Notes under the pieces: generated by a model | The model's input: only the letters and a program-made list of their open reading frames with translations | What the model was told of the DNA's origin: nothing | Database searches by the model: none | In this document: positions 43,373 to 54,264 of the stretch, piece by piece | Numbering within the stretch: position 1 is the first letter of the stretch | Layout of the letters: each line of letters begins with the position of its first letter | NCBI GenBank assembly: GCA_030704615.1 | Contig: CM060734.1 | Location: forward strand, 11,842,001 to 11,906,000 | Origin: Takakia lepidozioides | Lineage: Eukaryota > Streptophyta > Takakiopsida > Takakiales > Takakiaceae | DNA: 64,000 bases | Direction of reading: 5' to 3' | Translations under genes and position numbers: made by a program

Positions 43373-43583
43373 CCTAATTATCATTCCTGACGTGACGTGG
43401 CCCGGTCACGTCAGACATCACGTCGGACGTGCGTCACGTCACGTCGAATCCAGACGTTTATCCATGTAATTTTTTTTATATTTGACTTTTACGATTTATT
43501 TCTACCCTTTGTAATGACATCACAGCCACGGTGTAAAACAGACGTGGCCAATTATTCAAATTTATTAATTCATTTAAAAAAAT

Positions 43584-45090
43584 AAGTTCGCCCATATTAG
43601 CGGTCGATTAAAAGTTATTATTTTTTAAAATCAAGGGACCATCCATACTGGCGGTCGCTTGTAATTTAATATTTTGTTAAATTAAGCGACCGCCTATATT
43701 GGCGGTTGCCGGCAATTTATGAAGTTTTAAATGAAGCGACCGCCCATATTGGCGGTCGCTTGTAATTTATTATATTTTAAATTAAGTGACGGCCTATATT
43801 GGCGGTCGCTTCAAAATTATTATTTAAAAACATTAAGCGACCGCCCAGATTGGCAGTTGCTCGTAGTTTTAAAAATATTAAAAAAAAATACAGCGACCGC
43901 CATTCGCCGGCCGTCGCATATTTTTATTTTGATTCTGAAATTAAGCGACTGTCGTTTGGCGGTCGCTTCTTTAATTTTTTAAGAAAAATGCAGCGACCAC
44001 CAAATGGCGGTCGCTCACTTTGTTTTTTTAAATTTAGCGGCAGTGGCTTTTTGTTTTAAGAAAATAAATGAAGCGACTGCAACATGGCAGTCGGCTTTTT
44101 TTTTAAAAACAATATGAAGCAACCGCCAATACGGCGGTCGCTGTTTTTTTTTTTTTTTTAAAATGAAGCGACCGCCACTACGGTGGTCGCTCATTTTCGT
44201 TTATTTATTTTAAAAATGACGCGACCGCTATATGGGGGTCGCTCTTTTTCGCTTTTTAAAACACTGAAGCGACCGCCAATACGGCGGTCGCTCTTTTAAG
44301 TTTTTCTAAATAAAATAAAAATAAAAAGTTAAATTTTAAAATAAGTTGTTTTTAATTTAAAAAAAATGAAGCAACTACCATACGGCGGTCGCTCTTCTTC
44401 GCTTCTTAAGAAAGTGAAGCGACCGCCAATACAGTGGTCGCTCCTTTATTTTATTTTTTAATTATAAAAAAAATAAATAAAAAAAATAAAAAAAAATATA
44501 AGTTTTTATTTCTTAAAAAATTGAAGCTACCGCCCGATGGCGGTCGCTCTTTTTCGCTTTTTAAGAAACTGAAGCGATTATTGGCGGTCCCTCCTATAAG
44601 TTTTTTTATAAAATAATAATAATAAATTTTTAATATTTGAAAAAATGAAAAAAACTGAAGCGACCGCCAATACGGCGGTCGCTCCATTAAGTTTTTTTTA
44701 AATTATAATAATAATAATTTTAATTTAAAATAAAAAAGCTCTTCTTCGCTTTTAAAGAAACTGAAGCGACCGCCAATTCGGCGGTCGCTTGTTTACGTTT
44801 TTTTTGTAATTTCTTTAATTTTTTAAAAAAACAAATGAAGCGACCGCCACTACGGCGGTCGCTCTGTTAAGTTTTTCTAAAAAGTGAAGCGACCGCCCTA
44901 TGGCAGGCGTTTTAAAAAAAAAATAAAAATGAAGCGACCGCCAATACGGCGGTCGCTCTTTTAGGTATTTGTTTTAAATGAAACGACCACCATATGGTGG
45001 TCGCTCTTTTTGGTATTTATAAAAGATGATGCGACCGCCTATGGCGATCGCTCTTTTTTGTTTTTTTTATAAATGAAGCAACCGCCTATA
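43584..45090. repeat. Palindrome array B, about 26 units
   Basis: Units have the form GCGACCGCC, a 4-6-base centre and GGCGGTCGC, about every 50 bases, in AT-rich DNA. Many spacers start CTCTTTTT and end AAATGAA or AAACTGAA. Some units keep pairing despite changed arms: CGACCACCAT/ATGGTGGTCG at 44,984-45,003 and CGACTGC/GCAGTCG at 44,074-44,093. It ends abruptly at the gypsy fragment at 45,092. Confidence 0.92.
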
Positions 45091-45091
45091 C

Positions 45092-46406
45092 GACAACGAC
45101 ATGTTAGTTCCGAAAATTTTGCTACTTACGAACATGAAGCGGCTTCTGCTACGTGATGCTCCAGCCTCCTGGAACAGCTCACACGTGTAGTCGCCTACCT
45201 TGCAAAGTCTTGGCAACCACTGCCTCCACCAAGCGGTTGATGGAATCTTCGGAAAGCTCCGTGGTCGCCGTTGTCATGTTCAACTGTCGGGCACTTTTTG
45301 GTCATGTGCCTAGTCTCCCCGCAATTAAAGCACACCCCATCAAAAGTCGTCATCTGCCCGCCATGTGCCGTCGTACCTATTTTTCCTTTCGGAGCACCGA
45401 GTGTCGCCTTGGCGTGCGAAGGCCCTCCCTTCGATCTCCAATTGTCATTGTCGTCGTGTGGCTCATCCCACTTTTTTTCCGACCGGAATCAATCACATTC
45501 CCGACTGACCTTCTTGTGGTTCAGCTCCGTACGGCCTTGTCTTTCACCCCTAATGACATCCGAGAAGCATTCAGCCCTTTCAATGGCCTCGTTCAAAGTC
45601 TTTGGTGGCCTCTCCTCCAACTTCCGCCTAGCCCATGGGCCAGTCCCGCCACAAATTTGAAGACCATATCTGGTTCCGCCATGTCCGCGGCTACAAGCAA
45701 CAATACATTGAAAGCCTGAACATATCCTCAAATATCATCTATTTGCTTCAAGTTCCTCATTTTGTCCTTGGCAAGCCAGGACGCGTTGAGAGGTACAAAC
45801 TGTTTTTTCATGAGTTCCTTGAACTCACCCCAACTCAAGGGCTCAGGGTTTGGCCCTTGGTTATTAAGACGTTTCTGCCACCATTGTTGAGCATAGCCCC
45901 TCAAATAGGTGGGAGCCACTTCCACCCGATCCTCGTCACTCAGCCTGGCCGCCCGGAAGTACTGCTCCAGCTCCAAGAGCCAGGTGTTGAGTACCCTCCG
46001 ATTTCGGACGTCTTCGAAGGTGTCGGGTTCCTCAGGCTTCACCTTAAACTTCGCCTTAGTTGAAGTGGCATTAGCCGCCCTCATCACGTCTTTCAACGTC
46101 CCGCCAAACTGCGCCAGAAAGCCTCGCCAGAAAGTTGGTGGCATTAGCGGCATCTGTTGGACTGGCGGGTCTCTCGGAGAGTCCTTAGGCTCCGACTCCC
46201 CAAATGTCTCTTGCTCTTGAGCGGCCTCGCTTTCAGAAGCATAGATAGCCTTTTTCGTTTGCCGCTCCGGCATCGCGTCAGCCCCACCGGGCTCACTAGG
46301 ATCATCGGCTTTCGGGCCGTTGCGCTTTCGCTTGGTCTTGCTCGGCCCCATGGTGAAGCCGATCCCAAGGGTGATCGCATACTAAACTCTAGGCTCTGAT
46401 ATCAAG
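45092..46406 (-). pseudogene. Gypsy gag fragment, second copy of the family at 33.9-38.3 kb
   Basis: Starting at ATG 46,351 (MGPSKTKRKRNGPKADD) the gag frame runs to 45,728 ([29 protein letters not shown]). It then breaks by frameshift and continues in pieces through the zinc knuckle region (near 45,330) to the protease start near 45,110, where palindrome array B begins. It is similar to 36,230-37,493 throughout. The primer-binding site (46,393-46,405) is damaged (GATATCAGAGC). Confidence 0.88.
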
Positions 46407-46907
46407 TGTTGTGCACCTTATTTTGGTAAACTCCCCTTCAAGTCATCGTTACTCGCTTTGATGCGCGTGCCTAACTCCCAACCTGGCCGCTAGGCCAACT
46501 CGGAGCTTCGGCTTCTCACCAGGGCATAACGGTCCCCATTGCTCCTACACAAGACCCTCAAACTATCGAGCCCAATGGAAATTCCCTTTGGTTGATGGCA
46601 GTCCGGAATAGCTCCCACACCTTGGTCGCTTTTGGTCACTCAACGGGCTTGCACTGTTCTCGGGGTTACTACTCCATATATATATTTTGGTAGGTGTCGA
46701 CGGGGGTTTCGCAAATAACCAAGTCCTTTTATGGTGAACCACCACCAAGACCCTCGATTCCCTGTGATGAGTCTCGGTGAGTCTTGGCCCACCTGGTACC
46801 ACGGCCCAATGGACCGTGATGAGCCCCTAACGTTGCCACTACCCCCACCACAGGGGCAGCCCCTCTTGTGTTTCGACCCCCCGCCCTCAAGGCCAAGGGC
46901 CGCGACA
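46407..46907 (-). repeat. LTR of the truncated gypsy copy (501 bp)
   Basis: It has TG/CA ends and shares both with the LTR at 37,549-38,276, but about 230 internal bases are missing. A TATA-like run (TATATATAT) lies at 46,675-46,684. On its right it borders satellite repeat in mid-unit, so this gypsy jumped into the satellite of element B. Confidence 0.85.
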
Positions 46908-49090
46908 AATCGAAATTCATTCAATGGCCCAACGGCCCATCTAGATAAGTTTTGTTTACTTTCAAACTTTAGGCCAGTATGTTCCACATACCATAAGACG
47001 AGTCCCAGTGTAATATGAGATGAAACGAAATTCGTTCAACAGGCCAACGGATGGATGCCCATCCAAATGATTTTCGTTCGCTTTGAAACTTCCGCAGCGT
47101 CTTCAGAAATATCGTCTCATACGTCCCTGAGTAATATGAGATGAAACGAATTTTGTTCAATGGGCCAACGGTGCGTTCACCTGTCATGGAGATAGAGAGT
47201 TCTGCAATAGTGAGCGAAGACAACATTTTGTTTTTTTCATTTTTGTTTGAGTGCATGAAGTTGACGACAAATCCACTTTGGAGTGCAAATGAGGCGCGAA
47301 ATCGTGGTTTAGTATCCAAATGACTTTTGATTGCTCCCAAAGTTTGCATGCACATTGCATATGTTGTCGTCAAGCCAATGGTTCAAGAATATAGCAAAAA
47401 ACAAATCATGAGCAGGCAAAATGCAGCCCAACAGGTCTAGGAGTCATACGAGATGAAACGAAATTCATTCGATTGGACAACGGATGGTTGGCCATCTGAA
47501 TGATTTTTATTTCCTTTCAAACTTTGCTAGTATGTTCGGTACGCCGTCTCACAGGTCCCGTACGAGTATGACATCAATCAAAATTCGTTCAATGGCCTAA
47601 CGGACGGTTGCCCATCCAGATAAGTTTTATTTGCTTTCAAACTTTGCCAATATGTTCAACATACCATAAGACGGGTCCCAGTGTAATATGAGATGAAACA
47701 AAATCTGTTTGATGGGCCAACGGATGGATTCCCATCCAAATGATTTTTGTTCGCTTTGAAACTTCCACAACGTCTTTAGTATACCGTCTAACATGTCCCT
47801 GAGTAATATAAGATAAAACAAAATTCGTTCAATGGGCAAATGGCTGAACAGATGGTTGCCCAACCAAATGATTTTGGTTCGCTTTCAGACTTTGCCAGTG
47901 TGCTCCATGTACCATCTAAGAGGTCCCAGAGTAATATGAGATGAAACGAAATTTGTCCAATGGGCCAACAGAGGGTTGCCCATCCAAATGATTTTCGTTC
48001 GTTTCGAGACTTGGCCAGTATGTCCAATGTACCATCTAACAGGTCCCAGAGTAATGTGAGATCAATCAAAATTCAATCAATAGGCCAATGAGGCGTTCAT
48101 GTGTCATCTAATTTTGTTCATTGCGAAAAAAAATCCTGTCATGGGTGAACGGCCAATGCACCCATTGAACGGATGAGGTTGAGGCCCATCTTTTGCCCGC
48201 ATGTGCTTGAATATGTGTGCAACACATGTGCGGAGAACCAATAGAAGAAACAAACATTTGCCTCCCCAACCACGCCCTCGCCCTTCCACCAATTTACAAT
48301 TAAATTGAATTTAAATGAATTTCAAGCAAATAAATAGGTTTACATTGTCTTTGATTGGGGTTTTCTGCTACGCAACGATTTTATTTTTGGCTCAATCTTG
48401 TTCTCTTGCTTCAACCTTCCCACCGCTACATCCCTACAAAATTTTGGACCAAACAAAAATGGATTTTTGAAAAGTGTTCACTTTGTTCACTATTGCAGAA
48501 CTCTCTATGAAGAGTGAATGAAATAGAAGACAAATCAAGTTTGGAGTGCAAATTAGGAAAGAAACTATGGTTTTGGGTCATAATGACTTTTGTTCGCTAT
48601 GAAATTTGGCACGCACATTGCATATACCGTCATTAGACATATGGCTAAAAAATGGAATGAAAAAAAAATTATGTGCACCCGAAACGCCGTCCAATAGGTC
48701 CCAGAGTAATATCACATCAAACGGAATTCATCCAACGGTTGAACGGATGGTCGCCCATCCAAATCATTTTTGTTTGTTTTCAAACTTTGCCAATACGTTT
48801 GGTACACCCTCTCACAGGTCCCGAACTAATATGAGATCAATCCAAAATTCATTCGATGGCTGAACGGATGGTTACCCATCCAAAATTTTGGTTCGCTTTC
48901 AAACTTTGTCAGTGAGCTCAATATACCATCTAAGAGGTCCCAGAGTAATATGAGATGAAACGAAATTCGTCCAATGGGCCAACGGATGGTTGCTTATCCA
49001 AATGATTTCGTTCGCTTCGAGACTTGGCCAGTATGTCTAATGTACCATTTGACAAGTCTCAGAGTAATATGAGATCAATCGAAATTATAT
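46908..49090. repeat. Satellite-like repeats of element B
   Basis: Units of 115-130 bases with GAAATTCGTTCAATGGGCCAACGGATGG, CCCATCCAAATGATTTT and GGTCCCAGAGTAATATGAGAT continue to 49,090. The non-satellite segment known from 29,632-30,533 is present once at 48,140-48,690. No gene is here. Confidence 0.85.
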
Positions 49091-49625
49091 TGTGCTTCGT
49101 TAACTTTGTGGGTATGTTTTTCATACGTAGATCGAATTTTCGACATGATTATGAAATACGAGATTAGGCAAAATTTGTCAGGAAGACGAGCGTTCGTAAC
49201 TCGTTATAACTTATTGGTTAACATCCATTTTCCTTGTTGCCCATCTTTCGGAGTTCATTGCAGATACTCACATGCACGTCATGACCAAAATATTACACCA
49301 TTGTAAATTTGAGGGTGAACCACTTCTTCCCCATCACATGAGTGCAAAACCGGAAAAAAACGCGTTACGCTGTTCATGCAATTGAAATTTGCAGGTGCCG
49401 CACATGTGTATTAATAAAATTGGTGCATATACAAAATTGGTGGAGTGCTATCAGTGTGTTCCAAAAATTCAAGGTACAACAAAAATCCACATTGTCTATG
49501 TACTACGTTGCTACTCATTTGAATCTTCGTTGTCATTGTCCGGGGACAAGGGATGTGATGTTGTGGCCTGATTTGCACTGGCAATACGGAGAGCCTGGGA
49601 CCGTGATCTCGTGGTCAATGAGGGG
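49091..49625. other. Region between satellite and RING gene, conserved between elements A and B
   Basis: It matches 31,450-31,990 of element A in order (TTGTGGGTATGTTT, CGTTATAACTTATT, GTTCATTGCA, CACGTCATGACCAAA). It shows no coding potential and probably holds the 3' end of the RING gene transcript. Confidence 0.6.
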
Positions 49626-49629
49626 CCCA

Positions 49630-50532
49630 ATGACATGTGATCAATTCTGACGAGCATCCGCTTATTTTACGGCGAAAGTTGACTTTCTTGCAGAATCTCA
49701 CGACGTGGCGAGGGTCAAAGACGTCTGTAATTCCGGCAATGATGTGGTCAATACTGCGATCTGGCATTGTAAACTCCACGGACATGTCCACGTCGTTCGT
49801 TCGAACGTCATTGTGGACAGTGCTTTCATTGTTTCGAGGCGCGTCTTGCAATGTACCTTCCAACTCGGCTATGCGTAGTCTTTGTCATTCCACAAGGTCC
49901 TGCAGGGTTCGGACTAGTTGTTTTGTTTCCACCAGTTCATTCTCTAACGTTCCAGATACTTGTTGTACCGGTGCCTTGGGCACGCCTAGCATCATAGCCT
50001 GGGGTACCGGCGCCTCGCGCACGCCCAGTATCGTAGCCGGGGGTGTTCCAAACGTGTCCGGGATGTCGACGAAATGGTATTGCATCGTTACGTTCCTCCT
50101 ACTAGCTGTTTGTCAATTCACTGGACGCAACAATATCACCTCCACGTACAACATGGCTGCCAAGGTGTACGGGATTTAGCCCTTTAAGAATGGTTCACCC
50201 CACAACGTGCAATGCACCTCAGTCGCCCTATGTTGGAAATGCAAGTTTATGCAAGACCTGTAGTCCGCGCAATTGCTTCTGGTTTGCACCACATGCCTAG
50301 GTCTAGGCCACAATCGATTGATGTGACACCATTTCACGAATTTTTTGCATCTCGTGCTCGGCCACCTGAACTCTTCCGGAAAATCCTCCCATTCCTCTTC
50401 TGCTAGTATGCTAGGGTCATCATATACTTCCCAATTCAAGTCATGCCTTAACCATTTGATTTTCTTAGGGGGCAGTCCATGTTCATAGGGGTCATCTCTT
50501 CCATGACGCTCATCGTCTTGGCCCTCTGCCAT
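49630..50532 (-). pseudogene. RING gene of element B: N-terminal region and coiled coil, RING deleted
   Basis: The minus-strand start MAEGQDDERHGRDDPYEHGL (50,532) leads into an acidic region and KWCHINRLWPRPRHVV, then stops at 50,176. The next frames give FVDIPDTFGTPPAT and a coiled coil (LENELVETKQLVRTLQDL, RIAELEGTLQDA). They are followed by EFTMPDRSIDHIIAGITDV, which matches EFAMPDRSIDLIIQEVTDV in element A. Near 49,715 the sequence jumps to the C-terminal end known from 32,105 in element A, so about 1.4 kb with the RING finger is missing. Together with A this shows the full gene: acidic N-terminus, coiled coil, RING, Trp-rich C-terminus. Confidence 0.65.
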
Positions 50533-50569
50533 TTTGTAACAATCGGAGCAACCCTAAACGACGTTAACT

Positions 50570-50960
50570 AATAAGTAATGGAAAGTTAAACACTACTGAA
50601 GCAAATGTGGAAATGACTAAGAATTAAGGAACTGCGATATCGATCGAAAAATTACAATTGACCCTAAACCCTTAACACGAAACGGGTTTGAATAAATGCC
50701 ATAATAATTATTAAAAGCTAATTTTGTAGAATGAAATGTTCCCGAAAGCTAAAAGAGGGGCTATAGGAGCATTCTGCAACAACTTCACAAAAATCGCGGC
50801 AAAAAAATCCCCCCAGCCAATGGCCTCCTTCTCCACGTGACTATGTGTCGTGGAATAGTTACATGCCACGCACACACAAGTTGTGTGGAGAGGAAGTGAG
50901 GGGAGAATGAGCCTCCCTTGGCTTATCTTTCCCCCCCCTCATTCCTCGGTCCACGTGTAA
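50570..50960. other. Upstream region of the RING gene in element B
   Basis: An AT-rich stretch followed by CCACGTGACTATGTGTCGTGG-like inverted words (about 50,835-50,860). It should contain the RING gene promoter, since the gene reads leftward from 50,532. No TATA box is convincing. Confidence 0.4.
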
Positions 50961-50976
50961 GGCACACCTTCTAGAA

Positions 50977-51622
50977 ACGACCGCCACCACGGCGGTCGCT
51001 ATATTTAAAAAAAACAACAAAAAAACGACTGCCAGTAATAGAGGTCGCTCGCTTTATTTAAGAAATTAAACAATGAAAATGACCGCCATTAACGACGGTC
51101 GCTCTATTAAGAAAAAAAAAAAAAAAAAAAAAAACGACCGCCATTACTGGCAGTCGCAGCATTTTGAGAAATTAAAAATATACAAGCGACCACCAGTAAT
51201 GGCGGTCGCTCTATTTAAAAAAATGAAAAATAAAAGCGACCGCCATAACTGGCGGTCGCAACATTTTCAGAAATTAAAAATATACAAGCGACTGCCAGTA
51301 ATGGCCGTCGCTCTATTTAAAAAAAATAAAAAACAAAACCGACCGCCAATAATGGCGGTCGTTCTATTTTTATTTAAAAAAAAAATACAACCGCCATTAC
51401 TGGCCGTTGCTGCATTTTCAGAAATTAAAAATATACAAGCGACCGCCAGATGCGACCGCCAATACGGAGGTCGCTATTTTTCTTTTTTAAATTAGACGAC
51501 CGCCAATGCGACCGCCAATTTTGATTTTTTTATAAAAATTTTTAAAGCGAACGCCATGTTGGCGGTCGCTCTTATTTCTAAACATCTGAAATATAAATCG
51601 ACCACCAGAATTGGCGGCTGCT
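50977..51622. repeat. Palindrome array C, about 14 units
   Basis: The arms are the same as in array B (CGACCGCC and GGCGGTCG), but the centres are mostly ATTA, AGTA or ATAA and the spacers contain AAATTAAAAATATACAA. Array C therefore homogenised separately from array B. Confidence 0.9.
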
Positions 51623-51649
51623 TTCATTTTTTTTTTTTCCAAAATGTAT

Positions 51650-51810
51650 TTGTCACCACCGTGTCAGCAACGTGGTTGCTTAAGTGACAATATTTTACCT
51701 AGTACTTTTTTTACTAGAATATTCTCGGAACCTGACGTGACGGAGGTCCCGTCAGTGTCAGGTCTGACGTGACCTGACGCTGACTGACGGACGTGACGCT
51801 GATAACCGTG
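51650..51810. repeat. Right terminus of element B
   Basis: The sequence from CACCGTGTCAGC to CGTGACGCTGATAACCGTG is the mirror-image counterpart of the left termini: dense CTGACGTGAC words closing in TGATAA. Its first part (GTGTCAGCAACGTGG) corresponds to GTGTAAAACAGACGTGG near the left ends. Confidence 0.7.
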
Positions 51811-54264
51811 CCCGAAGGTGGTGCAGCCCTGACTGCTCAGGGATTCGTATGAGTTTGGAGCATTTTCCAAGATGTACTCCGTGCGCAGGGAAACATCAAC
51901 AGAAAACAACGAGACGATGCGGCAGCGAAGGGGGCAGAGGGTAAAGATAAACGGAAGTCAACGGCGGGATCCTCTCAGACTGAGAATGAGGAGCAGCAGC
52001 CAGCCGGGGAAAAAAAAAAAAAAAAAAAAAAGCTCGATATTGTATTTATGAATGACAACGAGAAGCCAAAAGCTTGCGAGATTTTCGACTAGGTGAAGTG
52101 CGAGGCGATGAATCAAAGTCTGAAGAATGACTACCAAGACATGTTTCCTTTTGGGTTCAACCATATAATCTCAATTGACATCTCAAGGATGGAACTTGCT
52201 CCAAGAAGCATGGTGTATCGTCCGCTGAATATTAATCACAAAGATGAAATAAAGCCCGTCTGTACCAGTTGCGAGTTCTAGATACGAAACATCCCGTCTA
52301 TCTGGAGCCGAGGAATGAACAGGTGCCTACCCAGGTGTCTGCGATGAAACCAAGGCATCAGAAGGATATTAACAATTCAAAATTCTTCGTCGTTGGAGGC
52401 CAGCACACAATTATGGCTGCAAAGGTATAGTACATCAACGTTAACCTCGCGCGATTGCGCGTGCTTCTATATTCTTCCTTGTTTCCATGAGAATCATCTT
52501 TCGGATATTTCTTTGCGTTGCCTCATTATCATTCTCGCGCGATCGCGCATGCTTCTACTAGATGATTATATCAGATGCATCGACGACTTGTTTCTAAGAG
52601 ATACATAGCATGATAAGCAAGCACGCGTGATCGCGCGTGCTCTTTTCTAGTTCAATTCCATGCTGATGTAACATTTTCCAAATCAGGAACTTGTGGAGGA
52701 GATTACTGACTGAGAGCAGAGGGACTACTACGCCGAATGGCCATCAATTACCTCTGGTCAGATAGCAATAATCGATTGCTGAAGTTTTCTAAGCTCCTGA
52801 ACGACCCAAATAAAGCCCAAAAATTCGACACAACATTCTCAAAGAAAGTTGCTCACGCCAGGATGTACTATGAGTTGAGGGGGAAGCCCAGGAAATTCAA
52901 CGATAACGTTTCCAAATCTGAAACCGTTCAGTGGAAGGTAATCATTCAGACTTCCTTTATTGTTTAATGTTTTAATGTACATTCACCAGAACTGTGTGTC
53001 CCTGTTGTATATTGGCCTGACATGTTGTTCCTGTTGACCAAGAATTTTTGCAAGCCTCACAACTTATATTGGAGATGCTTAGCGTTAAGGAGGCCATGAC
53101 CTTGGTCCTTTGCGATGACGATGTTTGGGAGAAGTGGCAGGAGGTTTTCAGAGAGTGGGAGAAGGGAAACCTCCTGGACATTAATGGAAAGAAGCACAAG
53201 GGTGTACAATCGCAGCTGACAAAATCTGCAGTCTGCAAACTCCAAGGATTGAACCCCCTCCAAATGAAGAAGGTTGCGCAGAGATTTTGGACTTGAAGAT
53301 CTGCGTTCGTGGTCCTTACAAGGGAAAAGACCCCAAGATTCTCTGCCTGTCCGATTACATCGATCGAATAAATGACAGGCGGTTTATCATCGATGATGCC
53401 ATGGTGGTATTGGGATTTGATGCCAGGAGCAAGCAGCATCCAGAGCCGTACACAAAAGCACAATAGCTCGAAGTGAAGAAAATGTACAAGTTCAATAAGT
53501 CGGAGTTCGAGACATTCCGATCGAAAGTGGGGGCCAAATACATGAAAAACAAAGTGAACATGAATATGAAGACCGAGAAAGTGAGTGACGCTTTCATCAA
53601 ATACGTGCTTTCATGCAAGAAAAGGGTTGAAGACATGGAGAAGGAAATGGGCAACCTCAAGGATACCTTCAAGTCACATTACCAGTGCATAGGAGGGAAG
53701 CGAAGGTTCACGGATGCCAAAACTCAGTTGAAAATTGTCAGAAAGAGGGATTTCGATAACATCGCAATGGTGTTCGACAACACAGTCTGTGACGATGACT
53801 CAGTTTTCATGCAAAGAAATTACAAGAATATTTTCGATGCGTTCTTCGAACAGTCGCTGTTTTTTTTTAAAAATATTTTTGAATTAAAGCGTGCTGCCTC
53901 CATGCACCCTATTTTTTTTTGAGGAATTAGACACTTGGTGGTGCCGCACCGCCATGGCTTCAGGTGCATTTCGGTGCCGCACACAGTTATATTCCAATGT
54001 CAAGTTCAGAATCAAATTCGACAAGAGAAGAAAGAGGAACGACAACGAAAGGCTGAGCGGAGGGACCGCGAGGCTTTACGTTCGTCAAGGTCATCAAGTA
54101 CAACTACCAGTGTGGTGTCTGGTCATATCTTATATCAATCTCCCACTGTATCCATCTCCTTGGGTGCACAAAATTCCGCTATCAGTGGTAACCGACGGCG
54201 ATCTCGAACATATGCATTGAGTGTGAGCCGTTTGGGAAGCAACTCTGTGTTATTGATGAATTAA
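51811..54264 (+). pseudogene. ParB-like nuclease-domain gene, exons downstream of element B
   Basis: ParB-fold proteins bind palindromic DNA or use nucleotide. Exon b (to 52,424, donor GTATAG) has a lysine-rich stretch, then IDISRMELAPRSMVYRPLN (the I-x-P-x-x-x-x-R-P lead-in) and FFVVGGQHTIMAAK, which fits the GGxHR-like central motif of ParB. Exon c (52,687-52,938) has AINYLWSDSNNRL and RMYYELRGKPRKF. Exon d (from 53,043) has DDDVWEKWQEVFREWEKG, later KYVLSCKKRVEDMEKEMG and a charged coil (EKKEERQRKAERRDREA), ending at 54,264. Introns b (262 bp, with three palindromes) and c (104 bp) have GT...AG ends. Stops near 51,855, 52,093, 52,711 and 53,295 and frameshifts show decay. The ParB assignment is moderate; a search would decide. 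Confidence 0.5.
52425..52686 (+). other. Intron b of the ParB-like gene with three CGCGATCGCG palindromes
   Basis: Sites are at about 52,446-52,463 (one mismatch), 52,534-52,551 and 52,621-52,640 (GCACGCGTGATCGCGCGTGC), spaced by 88-90 bases. Each is followed by GCTTCT or GCTCTT, similar to the sites in the first intron. Donor GTATAG and acceptor CAAATCAG bound it. Confidence 0.75.

Larger units (their letters stand above)
43373..51810. mobile_element. Element B of the hairpin-array transposon family, complete at both ends
   Basis: The left end CCTAATTATCATTCCTGACGTGACG (43,373) and the right end, on the other strand, CACGGTTATCAGCGTCACG (51,810) share TTATCA and CGTGACG-type repeats. The flanks CCTGAAAG (43,365-43,372) and CCCGAAGG (51,811-51,818) match at 6 of 8 bases and are a candidate target duplication. 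Inside are palindrome array B, a truncated gypsy element with one LTR, satellite repeats, a deleted copy of the RING gene, palindrome array C and the right subterminal region. Both flanks are exon sequence of one gene in a compatible frame. There is no recognisable transposase, so mobilisation in trans is likely. Confidence 0.7.

Noticed and set aside
43584-45090. Regularly spaced repeats that look like a CRISPR array
   Set aside because: The repeats are palindromes with variable centres, the spacers are similar low-complexity AT-rich DNA rather than unique sequence, there are no cas genes, and the DNA is plant nuclear.
24705-51810. One 27-kb transposon from the left end at 24,705 to the right end at 51,810
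   Set aside because: There is a second left end at 43,373, and the exon frame joins exactly across 43,373-51,810, so the right end belongs to element B.
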